A DNA stretch of 64,000 bases. Source: Saccharospirillum mangrovi (lineage in GTDB: Bacteria > Pseudomonadota > Gammaproteobacteria > Pseudomonadales > Natronospirillaceae). The stretch covers positions 2,602,001 through 2,666,000 of the forward strand of contig NZ_CP031415.1 of the NCBI RefSeq assembly GCF_003367315.1. Reading direction: 5' to 3'. The position numbers and the translations under genes are program-made. Of this stretch, positions 18,004-25,999 are shown in pieces. The notes under the pieces were generated by a model. The model worked only from the letters and a program-made list of their open reading frames with translations, was not told the origin of the DNA and searched no databases. Each line of letters starts with the position of its first letter. The stretch's first letter is position 1.

Positions 18004-18255
18004 TTAACGGTGCAGATGCGCCGGGCGCATCCTGATGGTTCGGTATTGGGCCAAGGCCGAACGGTTTGATGACCGTTTTCGGCTGTTGGCCGTCGGTACT
18101 TCGCTCGGCTCGACCGGCGTATTCAGGTTCAGGTCGCGTTGCGCCCAACCCGCTAATTCTGACGTGTCGTAGCGATGTTGGCGTTGTTTTGCCAGCCAAC
18201 GTTGTAATTCGCGGTACCGATCCAATCGATGAATCCACAGTTCAATTCGACGCAT
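18004..18255 (-). CDS. Small basic hypothetical protein (83 aa)
   Basis: An 83-residue, very basic, Arg-rich protein that I do not recognise. The first part (ELWIHRLDRYRELQRWLAK through SELAGWAQRDLNLN) has amphipathic helices and superficially resembles small DUF1127-like proteins. The rest is low-complexity. A strong AGGGAGGA sits just upstream of the ATG and the gene begins 22 bases after the VOC gene on the same strand, so the two probably share a transcript. An overlapping frame on the same strand (17987-18238) has no such start and is rejected. Confidence 0.5.
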   Translation of the reverse strand: MRRIELWIHRLDRYRELQRWLAKQRQHRYDTSELAGWAQRDLNLNTPVEPSEVPTANSRKRSSNRSALAQYRTIRMRPAHLHR

Positions 18256-18277
18256 GCTGTGTCCTCCCTGTTCATCT

Positions 18278-18682
18278 TTAATAAGCGTTGCGTTGGGCCG
18301 GGTCGTCGCTCAGGTATTGAACGAATTCCCACTCCATTCCGGCGTTGTCGAAGAAGTAACGTCGGATACGCGCCGGGTGCTGTTCCGACAATTCATTTTC
18401 CCGGTAACCGGCTTGCGTCAGTCGCTGAGCCAGGCTTTCAACGTCGTCAACGACAAACCCAAGGTGGTGAACACCGTCGTGCACATAAGGCGTGCGCGGG
18501 TCCGCCCGGTGTTCGGTTTGCTGTTGCAGGGCCAGGTAGGTGACATCGGTCCCAACATGCTGCCAGCGGCCAGCGGTGCGATCACCGCCACCACGGATAC
18601 GGAATTCAGGAAAGGCGGTCTGCAGAAAACGCGTCGCCGCTTCGATGTCCGGTACGGTCAGATTGGCGTGTTCGAGATACAT
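18278..18682 (-). CDS. VOC-family protein (glyoxalase/bleomycin-resistance fold)
   Basis: A 134-residue single-domain vicinal-oxygen-chelate protein. It starts with YLEHANLTVPDIEAATRFL, has the second beta-alpha-beta unit opening GVHHLGFVVDDVESLAQRL, and ends with GMEWEFVQYLS. His5, the His of HHLGFV and the Glu of EWEFV are in the places of the metal ligands. VOC proteins include glyoxalase I, dioxygenases and antibiotic-binding proteins; nothing here fixes the substrate. AAGGAGA precedes the ATG. It is followed on the same strand by the small basic protein. Confidence 0.9.
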   Translation of the reverse strand: MYLEHANLTVPDIEAATRFLQTAFPEFRIRGGGDRTAGRWQHVGTDVTYLALQQQTEHRADPRTPYVHDGVHHLGFVVDDVESLAQRLTQAGYRENELSEQHPARIRRYFFDNAGMEWEFVQYLSDDPAQRNAY

Positions 18683-18756
18683 GGCAGTTCTCCTTCTGCT
18701 TATTCACCGGTCGGGATGTCCAGCCGATGCCGCCATCATACTCACACCACCCAATA

Positions 18757-18776
18757 AATAAATATTATAGTTTATT
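18757..18776 (-). promoter_or_regulatory. AT-rich dyad with a -10-like TATAAT upstream of the VOC gene
   Basis: AATAAA-(8)-TTTATT forms a dyad whose centre holds a perfect TATAAT on the minus strand (18764-18769). A -35 at the right distance is poor. It is a candidate promoter/operator for the VOC gene. Confidence 0.35.
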
Positions 18777-18868
18777 TAATAAGACTATACCTAAGCAGCA
18801 TCCAAGCTATCGACCTGGGCCATCCCGCCAATTCAGGCATAATAAGCTCACAAACAAGAGGGGTTGCT

Positions 18869-19429
18869 GTGAAATACCTTATTGGCTGTCTGTTTGCTAT
18901 TTTCGCTTTCCCACTGTGGGCGGCTGGAACAAATTCCTGGCTGGAAGTCGGCAACGTCGATGACGAATTCGATGGTCGTTATCTGGGTTTCTCCAGCTAT
19001 AAAGGCCACCTCGGTCTGCAGGTCGGTACCATAATCCCGCATGAAAAGTTGTATTTTGTCAGTGATGATGAACCTGACGCCGCAACCGAATCCATTGCCG
19101 ACGATGGACTGGTTTTCCTGCCGCTGAATATTGGCGTGATGACTGGCTTCGACATCAACGAACGGCTGACGCCTTATGCGTCACTGGGCTTGATGTATTG
19201 GGAACGCTGCGATGTGATCAAAGATTCGGCGGATCAATATTGCAGCAACCAAGCGTCTTACTTTCGCCTGGTACCCGGTGTTGGTGTTCAGGCCAAACTG
19301 TTGCGTTTGAGCCACCATCAGGACTGGGATCATTTTTCACTGATGGCCAACTATCATTACCGGCTTGGGATGGGCAGTTCGTTTGGACTGGGACTGAGTT
19401 TTCCAATGCCTCAGTCCACAAATCACTGA
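18869..19429 (+). CDS. Exported protein of unknown family, first of a tandem pair
   Basis: A 186-residue protein starting with GTG (GAGGGG upstream). It has a signal peptide MKYLIGCLFAIFAFPLWAAG, cleaved near Ala18. The mature part is rich in Gly and aromatic residues in alternating patterns, and ends LGLSFPMPQSTNH, so a small outer-membrane beta barrel is possible. It shares with the next gene a core of aligned residues (YASLG, YW/LWN, CDV, YCSNQ and LVPGVGV against YASMG, LLWNQ, CDV, YCSGQ and LIPGAGV) including two cysteines about 11-13 residues apart. I know no named family. The gene starts 186 bases upstream of, and divergent from, the VOC gene. Confidence 0.75.
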   Translation: MKYLIGCLFAIFAFPLWAAGTNSWLEVGNVDDEFDGRYLGFSSYKGHLGLQVGTIIPHEKLYFVSDDEPDAATESIADDGLVFLPLNIGVMTGFDINERLTPYASLGLMYWERCDVIKDSADQYCSNQASYFRLVPGVGVQAKLLRLSHHQDWDHFSLMANYHYRLGMGSSFGLGLSFPMPQSTNH

Positions 19430-19514
19430 ATCCGGTCAGACCCGGTTCAGCTTGGCGATGGCACGGTATGGTCCGCTGACAACAATGCTGCTGACAACAA
19501 AGGAGTCGTAACCG

Positions 19515-20033
19515 ATGTATAAGCAAATGGGCTGGTTGTGTGTGCTGCTGGTGGCAAGTTCTTATGCGGCCGCCAAAGACGACTATTTCTGGGGCAGCTA
19601 CGGCGGCCACCAGGGTTATTTTGAAGCGCCGTATTTTGGCGTTGGGTTTATGGCCAATACCTGGGGCGAGGAAATTGGCTTTGTGGGGCATTCGGAGTAC
19701 AGCGGTCAATTGTTCTACGAAACACCGCCGACCAATCAAAACACGCTGATTGAAAACAACGTCCAGACCGGCCTGCCGTTTTATATTTCGGTACTCAAAG
19801 GTTACGCACCGAACGACCGCATCGCGCTCTACGCGTCTATGGGATTGTTGTTGTGGAATCAGTGCGACGTAGTGGAAAGCAACGCCACGGGTGACCGCTA
19901 TTGCTCCGGTCAGGAAGGCGGCGCCGAGCTGATTCCCGGCGCCGGGGTGCTGTATAACTTCGGCAGTTTAACCGCCGGTTTTGGTTACCAATACGGCATC
20001 GGTCCGCTGCTTTCTGTCGGCACCGATTTCTAA
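19515..20033 (+). CDS. Exported protein of unknown family, second of a tandem pair
   Basis: A 172-residue paralogue of the preceding gene, 85 bases downstream. A signal peptide (MYKQMGWLCVLLVASSYAAA) is followed by a Gly/aromatic-rich mature part ending PLLSVGTDF, with the terminal Phe often seen in outer-membrane barrels. The common core is near residues 105-150 (LYASMGLLLWNQCDVVES, RYCSGQEGG, ELIPGAGVLYNFG). Two Cys in this core are well placed for a disulfide. AAGGAG lies eight bases before the ATG. The tandem arrangement implies a gene duplication. No function is assigned. Confidence 0.78.
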   Translation: MYKQMGWLCVLLVASSYAAAKDDYFWGSYGGHQGYFEAPYFGVGFMANTWGEEIGFVGHSEYSGQLFYETPPTNQNTLIENNVQTGLPFYISVLKGYAPNDRIALYASMGLLLWNQCDVVESNATGDRYCSGQEGGAELIPGAGVLYNFGSLTAGFGYQYGIGPLLSVGTDF

Positions 20034-20035
20034 TT

Positions 20036-20632
20036 TCAGAACAAACCGTTAATGCCGTTGGCGACGAACTGGATCGCCAACGCCGCCAGAATCACTCCCA
20101 ATAAACGCTGAATAATTTCGTCGCCGGTCTGACCAACCAGGCGACGAATTTGCGTTGCCATCAAGGCACCGATCAACACCAGACCCAACACCGAAAACGC
20201 CGCCGCGATCACCAGCCATTGGCCGAGCAGACCTTCGGCATCGGCCGATAACAACACCGTGAGCGTCAGTGTGCCCGGCCCGGCGGTCAGCGGAATGGCG
20301 AGCGGATAGACCGAGATGTCGCCCAGTGTGCGCTCGGTCGGTTTGTCCGGCAGTGGCGCTGAAGTAATCATTCGGAAAGCGGTGTTAAACAGCAGAATGC
20401 CACCGGCAATGCGCAGCGCATCCATGCTGATGCCGAGCGCGGTCAGCAGCGTTTCACCGACCCAGGCAAACAGCAAAATAATGCCCGCGGCGATGCTCAT
20501 CGATTTGACGATGGTTTTCAGCCGCGAAGCGAACGGCCGCCCAATGGTCAGCGAGTAAAAAATCAGCGCCGCACCGATCGGGTCGATGACGACAAAATAA
20601 CTCGCTAACGCATTGAGGAAGGCAGTGCTCAT
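20036..20632 (-). CDS. MarC-family integral membrane protein
   Basis: A 198-residue membrane protein with six hydrophobic segments and the MarC/NAAT family opening ([21 protein letters not shown]). [20 protein letters not shown] in the centre is the family's conserved loop. The family was once linked to antibiotic resistance and to small neutral amino-acid transport (the SnatA protein of Thermococcus); the role in gammaproteobacteria is not settled. Its start overlaps the tdh stop by four bases, so it is the third, translationally coupled gene of kbl-tdh-marC. That placement makes glycine or threonine transport an attractive but unproven idea. Confidence 0.93.
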   Translation of the reverse strand: MSTAFLNALASYFVVIDPIGAALIFYSLTIGRPFASRLKTIVKSMSIAAGIILLFAWVGETLLTALGISMDALRIAGGILLFNTAFRMITSAPLPDKPTERTLGDISVYPLAIPLTAGPGTLTLTVLLSADAEGLLGQWLVIAAAFSVLGLVLIGALMATQIRRLVGQTGDEIIQRLLGVILAALAIQFVANGINGLF

Positions 20633-21657
20633 GCCGTCCAGTCCAACAACACCTTGCCCGACTGACCGGAGCGCATGGTTTCAAAACCGGCTTCAAATTC
20701 ATCGGCTTTAAAACGGTGAGTGATCATCGGTGACAGATCGAGACCCGACTGAATCAGGCTTGCCATCTTGTACCACGTCTCGAACATTTCCCGACCGTAA
20801 ATGCCCTTCACTTCCAAACCTTTGAAAATGATTTTGCTCCAGTCGATGGCCATGTCGTCGGGCGGAATGCCGAGCATGGCAATCTTGCCGCCGTGGTTCA
20901 TCGCATCGAGCATCGAACGAAACGCCGACGGCACACCAGACATTTCCAGACCGACGTCAAACCCTTCGGTCATGTGCAAACCTTTAACGACATCCGCCAG
21001 CGATTCCTGACTGACGTTCACCACGCGACTGGCGCCCATTTTCTTCGCCAGACCGAGGCGGAAATCGTTTACGTCGGTGACCACCACGTGGCGCGCGCCA
21101 GCGTGTTTGGCGACCGCTGCGGCCATCATGCCGATCGGGCCAGCGCCGGTGATCAACACATCTTCCCCGACCAGATTGAAACTCAGCGCGGTGTGCACAG
21201 CGTTGCCGAACGGATCGAAAATGGCGGCCATTTCGTCGCTGACTTCATCGGGCAATTTAAAGGCGTTGAAGGCCGGAATCACCAGATATTCAGCAAAAGC
21301 ACCGGCGCGATTCACGCCAACGCCCTGGGTGTTGCGGCACAGATGACGGCGACCGGCGCGGCAGTTGCGGCAGTAACCACAGGTGATGTGGCCTTCGCCG
21401 CTGACGCGATCCCCAATGCTGAAACCGCTCACTTCCTGGCCCATGCCGACCACTTCGCCCACGTATTCGTGCCCGGTAACCAGACCCAGCGGCACCGTCT
21501 GTTGCGACCAGCGATCCCAGTTATAAATGTGTACGTCGGTGCCGCAGATGGCGGTTTGACGAATCTTGATCAACAGATCGTTATGACCGACTTCCGGCTC
21601 GGGTACGTCGGTCATCCAGATGCCGGTTTCGGGTTTGAGTTTGGCCAGCGCCTTCAT
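20629..21657 (-). CDS. tdh: L-threonine 3-dehydrogenase
   Basis: A 342-residue zinc-dependent medium-chain dehydrogenase that oxidises L-threonine to 2-amino-3-ketobutyrate with NAD+. The catalytic zinc site is formed by Cys38 ([11 protein letters not shown]) and [12 protein letters not shown]. The structural zinc Cys cluster is seen as [15 protein letters not shown]. The Rossmann motif [19 protein letters not shown] begins near residue 170. Length matches E. coli Tdh (341). It overlaps kbl upstream and marC downstream by ATGA, so the three are made together; Kbl splits the unstable product to glycine and acetyl-CoA. Confidence 0.97.
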   Translation of the reverse strand: MKALAKLKPETGIWMTDVPEPEVGHNDLLIKIRQTAICGTDVHIYNWDRWSQQTVPLGLVTGHEYVGEVVGMGQEVSGFSIGDRVSGEGHITCGYCRNCRAGRRHLCRNTQGVGVNRAGAFAEYLVIPAFNAFKLPDEVSDEMAAIFDPFGNAVHTALSFNLVGEDVLITGAGPIGMMAAAVAKHAGARHVVVTDVNDFRLGLAKKMGASRVVNVSQESLADVVKGLHMTEGFDVGLEMSGVPSAFRSMLDAMNHGGKIAMLGIPPDDMAIDWSKIIFKGLEVKGIYGREMFETWYKMASLIQSGLDLSPMITHRFKADEFEAGFETMRSGQSGKVLLDWTA

Positions 21658-22841
21658 GCAATGATCTCCAATTCGTGACCGACTTCGATAAAGGCGGTCA
21701 CGGCGTGTTCAAGTTGTTCGCGGGTCAGGCCGGCGCTCATTTGTGTGCGCATGCGCGCCTGGCCCTGCGGCACCACCGGGTAGCTGAAACCGACCACATA
21801 GAGGCCGCGTTCCAGCAGTTTTTCGGCCATCAAACCGGCCAGGGCAGCGTCACCAACCATCACCGGAATAATAGGATGGCCGGCGCCGCTCAGCGTAAAA
21901 CCGGCATCAGTCAGGCTGTCGCGAAAATAGCGCGCATTCTCCCACAGTTGCTGGCGCAGTTGATCACCGCTTTCAATCAGATTGAGCGCTTGCAGGCTGG
22001 CGGCGGCGATGCTCGGCGCCAGTGAATTGGAAAACAGATAGGGCCGCGAGCGTTGACGCAACCAGTCAATGATGGGTTTTTTCGCACTGGTGTAACCACC
22101 GCTGGCACCGCCCAACGCTTTGCCGAGCGTGCCGGTGATGATGTCGACGCGGTCCATCACGCCGTGGAATTCCGGCGTACCGCGACCGCCATCGCCCATA
22201 AAACCGACCGCATGGCTGTCATCGACCATCACCAGCGCGTCGTATTTTTCCGCCAGATCGCAAATGGCCGGCAGGTTGGCGATAACACCGTCCATCGAAA
22301 ACACACCGTCGGTGACGACCAGGCGATAGCGCGCGTCCTGACTTTGTTGCAGGCAGCGCTCCAGTTCGGCCATGTCGTTGTTGGCGTAGCGATAACGTTG
22401 CGCCTTGCACAAACGCACGCCATCGATGATGGAGGCGTGGTTCAGGGCGTCGGAAATGATGGCGTCTTCGCTGTCGAGCAGGGTTTCAAACAAACCCGTG
22501 TTGGCATCGAAACAACTGGAATAGAGGATGGTGTCTTCCATGCCCAGAAAATCGCTGAGGCGTTTTTCCAGGTCTTTGTGAACCTGCAAAGTGCCACAGA
22601 TAAAGCGCACCGAGGCGGCACCATAACCGTAATCGTCGAGGCCGGTTTTGGCTGCGGCGATCAGGCTGGCATCGTCAGCCAGGCCCAGATAGTTGTTGGC
22701 ACACAGATTAACCACCGTGCCGGCGTCCAACTCGACAGCCGCAGATTGCGGCGACTGAATGACGCGCTCGGACTTATATAGCCCCTGATCACGCAAAGAC
22801 TGCAATTGCGCCGGCAAGGCGGCTAATAAAGCACGGGACAT
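21654..22841 (-). CDS. kbl: Glycine C-acetyltransferase (2-amino-3-ketobutyrate CoA ligase)
   Basis: A 395-residue PLP enzyme of the alpha-oxoamine synthase family that converts 2-amino-3-ketobutyrate and CoA to glycine and acetyl-CoA. The PLP-binding lysine is in [19 protein letters not shown], and the cofactor Asp in [19 protein letters not shown]. The early segment [15 protein letters not shown] is also typical. Length is that of E. coli Kbl (398). GAGGAG precedes the ATG. It is the first gene of kbl-tdh-marC and is preceded by a 628-bp stretch without a convincing gene. Confidence 0.97.
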   Translation of the reverse strand: MSRALLAALPAQLQSLRDQGLYKSERVIQSPQSAAVELDAGTVVNLCANNYLGLADDASLIAAAKTGLDDYGYGAASVRFICGTLQVHKDLEKRLSDFLGMEDTILYSSCFDANTGLFETLLDSEDAIISDALNHASIIDGVRLCKAQRYRYANNDMAELERCLQQSQDARYRLVVTDGVFSMDGVIANLPAICDLAEKYDALVMVDDSHAVGFMGDGGRGTPEFHGVMDRVDIITGTLGKALGGASGGYTSAKKPIIDWLRQRSRPYLFSNSLAPSIAAASLQALNLIESGDQLRQQLWENARYFRDSLTDAGFTLSGAGHPIIPVMVGDAALAGLMAEKLLERGLYVVGFSYPVVPQGQARMRTQMSAGLTREQLEHAVTAFIEVGHELEIIA

Positions 22842-23469
22842 GGTTTTCTCCTCAAAAATAGAACGAAGGCGGGTTCGCTTTCAGGTTGCCCAGCCTTGGG
22901 TCGCAGCGTTCGAAATACAAGACCGAACGGCCTGTTCACGGCAAAAACGCCGTAAGGCCGTCGCTACGCAATCACCGCCGCCAACAACACCTTCGACCGC
23001 CATTCAACAAATGCACCATCGGCATCTTGTAAAACCCCAAGTGCCCACCACCTTGGCTGGAACAGCGGTCGTTAATTTGCCGAAGACGCAAAAAGCGCTG
23101 AAACCGGAAAACTCTATCGCTGTTAGAAGCCGCTAATAGTTTGAATTGGTTCACAAAACTCGATTCAATAGCGTGCCATGTTATTTATTCATGGACAGTT
23201 TGGCGACCCTCCCGGTCGCCAACCGCCGAGCCCATGCAGGGACTTCTTCACAGGCCGGCGATCCAAGGCAAGGCTCAATGCAAATTAACAGGGATGCCAG
23301 TCAGACAGCGGCCCAGCGCCGATACCCTGGTCACGGACCGGTCATAGCGCGATTGCGTACACTGAACTAACCTTCGTTTCAGTTCGTATCTGGCAAGGTG
23401 CCACGAACTGGCGTTGGTGGTTTTTCAGACCGAGACGTCGCCAGTCCGACGGGTTTAAAGAGGGAAAAT
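22842..23469. other. Long intergenic region upstream of kbl
   Basis: No convincing gene lies in these 628 bases; the short frames inside have no ribosome-binding site or protein-like composition. A perfect 9-bp hairpin with a 5-base loop is at 23200-23222, with no T run on either side. I looked for a glycine riboswitch ahead of kbl on the minus strand and did not see its conserved elements. The promoters of kbl (minus strand) and of the small coiled-coil gene (plus strand) must be here, but I could not place them. Confidence 0.5.
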
Positions 23470-23655
23470 ATGGATCAGAAGTTGCAAGAGCTTGAACAAG
23501 CCATTGTCGATGCCGAGGAAGCCAAACGTCACTTTGTACAGGAAAACCCCAACGGCAGCGGCGATAAAGCCGAACGGATGCGTCTCTACAACAAGGTCGA
23601 ACTCGCGCGCAAAGCCCTGCGCGACTACAAACGCATGAACCCCCATCTGCTGTAA
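23470..23655 (+). CDS. Small coiled-coil protein (61 aa), unknown function
   Basis: A 61-residue charged helical protein. Heptad-like spacing of Leu, Ala and Val runs from LQELEQAIVDAEEAKRHFV through VELARKALRDYKRM, interrupted by a polar Asn-Pro-Asn-Gly-Ser turn, so it looks like a helical hairpin. It has no signal peptide and no known motif. I chose the ATG at 23470 because AGAGGGA lies just upstream; the longer frame from 23398 has no site and an unlikely composition. A perfect palindrome GCCGGGCAATTGCCCGGC follows the stop. I do not recognise the family. Confidence 0.65.
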   Translation: MDQKLQELEQAIVDAEEAKRHFVQENPNGSGDKAERMRLYNKVELARKALRDYKRMNPHLL

Positions 23656-23978
23656 CGCGACACTGGCCGGGCAATTGCCCGGCGCGTCAGCGCCCTTCCG
23701 GACTCCCCGCTCAACATTCTCCCCGCTATTAAATACCCAGGCTGATTGCAAGATTACGCCCGTTAAAACTCATCAAATCGGCGTATTGCAGCGCTTACAG
23801 GCTGGTTTCAGGCCGCCGTCATACAGTAGACTAGCGCGCGTTGGCCCGGTCCCAACTCTTTGCACCGATACAATTTCAACGACTGAATAACATCTAAATA
23901 CAACAACGAGACCAATAAAAATAAGTCGCTTGAGGCCCACCCCTCTGGCTCATCCGAACGGAAACTGAAGGATCCCCG
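23656..23978. other. Intergenic region before the TRAP permease genes
   Basis: A GC-rich perfect 18-base palindrome follows the stop of the small gene, without a T tract. The rest carries the promoter region of the TRAP permease operon, with GAAGGATC as the ribosome-binding site just before 23979. I see no gene in it. Confidence 0.5.
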
Positions 23979-24527
23979 ATGAAATACCTAGCCTTGATGG
24001 TCAGGTCGCTGTGCCATCTCAATCGCTTGCTGGGGCAAGTGTTTTCCTGGTTTACGCTGGCCATCGTGCTGGTCTGTTTTACCGTCGTCGTGCTGCGTTA
24101 CATCTTCTCCATCGGCTTTGTCTGGATGCAGGATCTGTATGTCTGGCTGAACGGTGCGATGTTTATGGGCATTGCCGGTTACACGCTGTTGCGTGAAGGC
24201 CATGTTCGCGTCGATGTGTTTTACCGTACGGCACCGAAGACCCGCCGCGCCTGGATCGATATCGGCGGCGCGCTGATTTTTATCACTCCCTTTATCTTCA
24301 CCATCGTGCACTACAGCACGCCTTACGTGCTGCGCTCGTGGAGCTTTATGGAAGGCTCGTCCAACTACGGCGGCATGCCGGGTTTGTATGTGATGAAGAG
24401 CTTTATTCTGGTGTTCGCCGCAGTAATTGCGTTGCAAGGCCTGGCGATGATCGGCCGCAGCATTCTGGTATTAAAGCAGCGCGAAGACCTGATTCCTGAA
24501 GACTACCGCTACGAGGAGCACGCCTGA
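23979..24527 (+). CDS. TRAP transporter small permease subunit (DctQ family)
   Basis: A 182-residue membrane protein with four hydrophobic segments. WMQDLYVWLNGAMFMGIAGY near residues 48-67 and the charged LLREGHVRVDVFYR are the DctQ-family core. It is the small partner of the large DctM subunit in a binding-protein-dependent, sodium-driven TRAP importer. Its stop overlaps the DctM start (TGATG), giving tight coupling. The substrate is set by the binding protein, here probably the product of the convergent gene at 26000-27097, which resembles 2-oxoacid binders. Confidence 0.94.
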   Translation: MKYLALMVRSLCHLNRLLGQVFSWFTLAIVLVCFTVVVLRYIFSIGFVWMQDLYVWLNGAMFMGIAGYTLLREGHVRVDVFYRTAPKTRRAWIDIGGALIFITPFIFTIVHYSTPYVLRSWSFMEGSSNYGGMPGLYVMKSFILVFAAVIALQGLAMIGRSILVLKQREDLIPEDYRYEEHA

Positions 24528-25918
24528 TGGACGCATCACTCATCGGCGAAATCCTCGCCCTGGTCATGTTTTTCGCCATCATCGGTATTTTGATGTTTGG
24601 CTTCCCGGTCGCGTTTTCGCTGGCCGGTACATCGTTGATTTTTGCGGTCATCGCACACGCCTTCGGCGCGCTGGATTTATCGAACCTGTCGAGTCTGGCA
24701 CCGCGGTACATGGGCATATTGCTCAACGAAGTTCTGGTGGCGGTGCCGCTGTTTATCTTTATGGGGATGATGCTCGAGCGTTCCGGCATCGCTCAGGGTT
24801 TGCTGATCACCATGGGCCGTTTGTTCGGCAATTTGCGCGGCGGTCTGGGTATTTCGGTGATTGTGGTTGGGGCGCTGCTCGCCGCATCCACCGGCATCAT
24901 CGGCGCGACCGTGGTGACCATGGGTTTGCTGTCGTTGCCGGCCATGTTGAAAGCCGGTTACAAGACGCCATTGGCGACGGGCGTGATTACCGCGTCCGGC
25001 ACTCTGGGGCAGATTATTCCGCCATCAACCGTGTTGATTTTCATGGGCGATATGCTCGCCGGCATCAACGCTCAGGTGCAGATGTCACTCGGTAATTTCG
25101 CGCCCAAGCCGGTATCGGTTGGCGACCTCTTCGCTGGCGCTTTTGTGCCCGGTTTGTTGCTGGTGGCGATCTTCATCGGCTACATGATTTTCAAAGCCAT
25201 CACCGATCCGGAATCCTGCCCGGCGCTGGAAACCGATGCGGAAGATCGCGCACGTCTCGGCCGCGATGTCATCACCACGCTGGTGCCGCCGCTGTTGTTG
25301 ATCATCGCCGTGCTCGGTTCCATTTTGGGCGGCATTGCGACGGCGACGGAATCGGCATCTGTCGGTGCCGTCGGCGCTATGGTTCTGGCCGCTTTCCACC
25401 GCAAACTCACCTACCGCAATTTGCGCGAAGTGATGTTCGCCACCGCCAACACCACGGCGATGATTTTTATCATCCTGATCGGCGCCACCGTATTCTCGCT
25501 GGTGTTCCGCATGATGGGCGGTGACGATCTGGTGCACGATTTCCTCAACGCCCTGCCCGGCGGAAAACTCGGCGCCATCATCTTCGTAATGCTGCTGATG
25601 TTCCTGCTCGGCTTTATTCTCGATACCTTCGAAATCATCTTTATGGTGTTGCCGATCACCGCGCCGATTCTGTTGACGATGGGCGTCGATCCGGTCTGGC
25701 TGGGCGTTATTGTCGCCGTGAATTTGCAGACCAGTTTCTTAACACCGCCGTTCGGTTTCGCGCTGTTTTATTTGCGCGGCGTGGCACCGAAAACGGTCGC
25801 GACTACCGACATTTATAAGGGCGCTGTTCCGTTCGTGTTGATGCAGGTGATAGTGATTGCAATCCTGGTAGCCTTTCCCGGCATCGTCACCTGGCTGCCG
25901 AATCTGCTCTACGGTTGA
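24527..25918 (+). CDS. TRAP transporter large permease subunit (DctM family)
   Basis: A 463-residue permease with about 12 membrane segments, the substrate-translocating subunit of the TRAP importer. The DctM hallmarks are visible: LLNEVLVAVPLFIFMGMMLERSG near residue 65, GTLGQIIPPSTVLIF near residue 160, and the C-terminal NLQTSFLTPPFGFALFYLRG. Length is somewhat above the usual 425-440, due to an insertion near residue 215-240 (DPESCPALETDAEDR). It is coupled to the DctQ gene and ended by the strong bidirectional terminator at 25951-25980. Confidence 0.95.
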   Translation: MDASLIGEILALVMFFAIIGILMFGFPVAFSLAGTSLIFAVIAHAFGALDLSNLSSLAPRYMGILLNEVLVAVPLFIFMGMMLERSGIAQGLLITMGRLFGNLRGGLGISVIVVGALLAASTGIIGATVVTMGLLSLPAMLKAGYKTPLATGVITASGTLGQIIPPSTVLIFMGDMLAGINAQVQMSLGNFAPKPVSVGDLFAGAFVPGLLLVAIFIGYMIFKAITDPESCPALETDAEDRARLGRDVITTLVPPLLLIIAVLGSILGGIATATESASVGAVGAMVLAAFHRKLTYRNLREVMFATANTTAMIFIILIGATVFSLVFRMMGGDDLVHDFLNALPGGKLGAIIFVMLLMFLLGFILDTFEIIFMVLPITAPILLTMGVDPVWLGVIVAVNLQTSFLTPPFGFALFYLRGVAPKTVATTDIYKGAVPFVLMQVIVIAILVAFPGIVTWLPNLLYG

Positions 25919-25950
25919 TCGTCAGCGTTTTAATGGTAATCGTCAGATAC

Positions 25951-25980
25951 AAAAAAACCGGCCCAAGGGCCGGTTTTTTT
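25951..25980. terminator. Bidirectional terminator between the convergent TRAP genes
   Basis: Perfect 14-base arms (seven A, then CCGGCCC, and the complement) enclose two bases. It ends the DctM transcript on the plus strand and the binding-protein transcript on the minus strand. Confidence 0.95.
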
Positions 25981-25999
25981 ATCGGAGTAATTATTCCAA

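Noticed and set aside
17987-18238. Alternative 83-codon minus-strand frame overlapping the small basic protein
   Set aside because: The frame at 18004-18255 has a strong ribosome-binding site; this one has none.
22842-23160. Glycine riboswitch upstream of kbl
   Set aside because: A metabolic link made it attractive, but the conserved glycine-aptamer segments were not found on the minus strand.
23141-23370. Two short overlapping plus-strand frames upstream of the 61-aa gene
   Set aside because: They lack ribosome-binding sites and protein-like composition.
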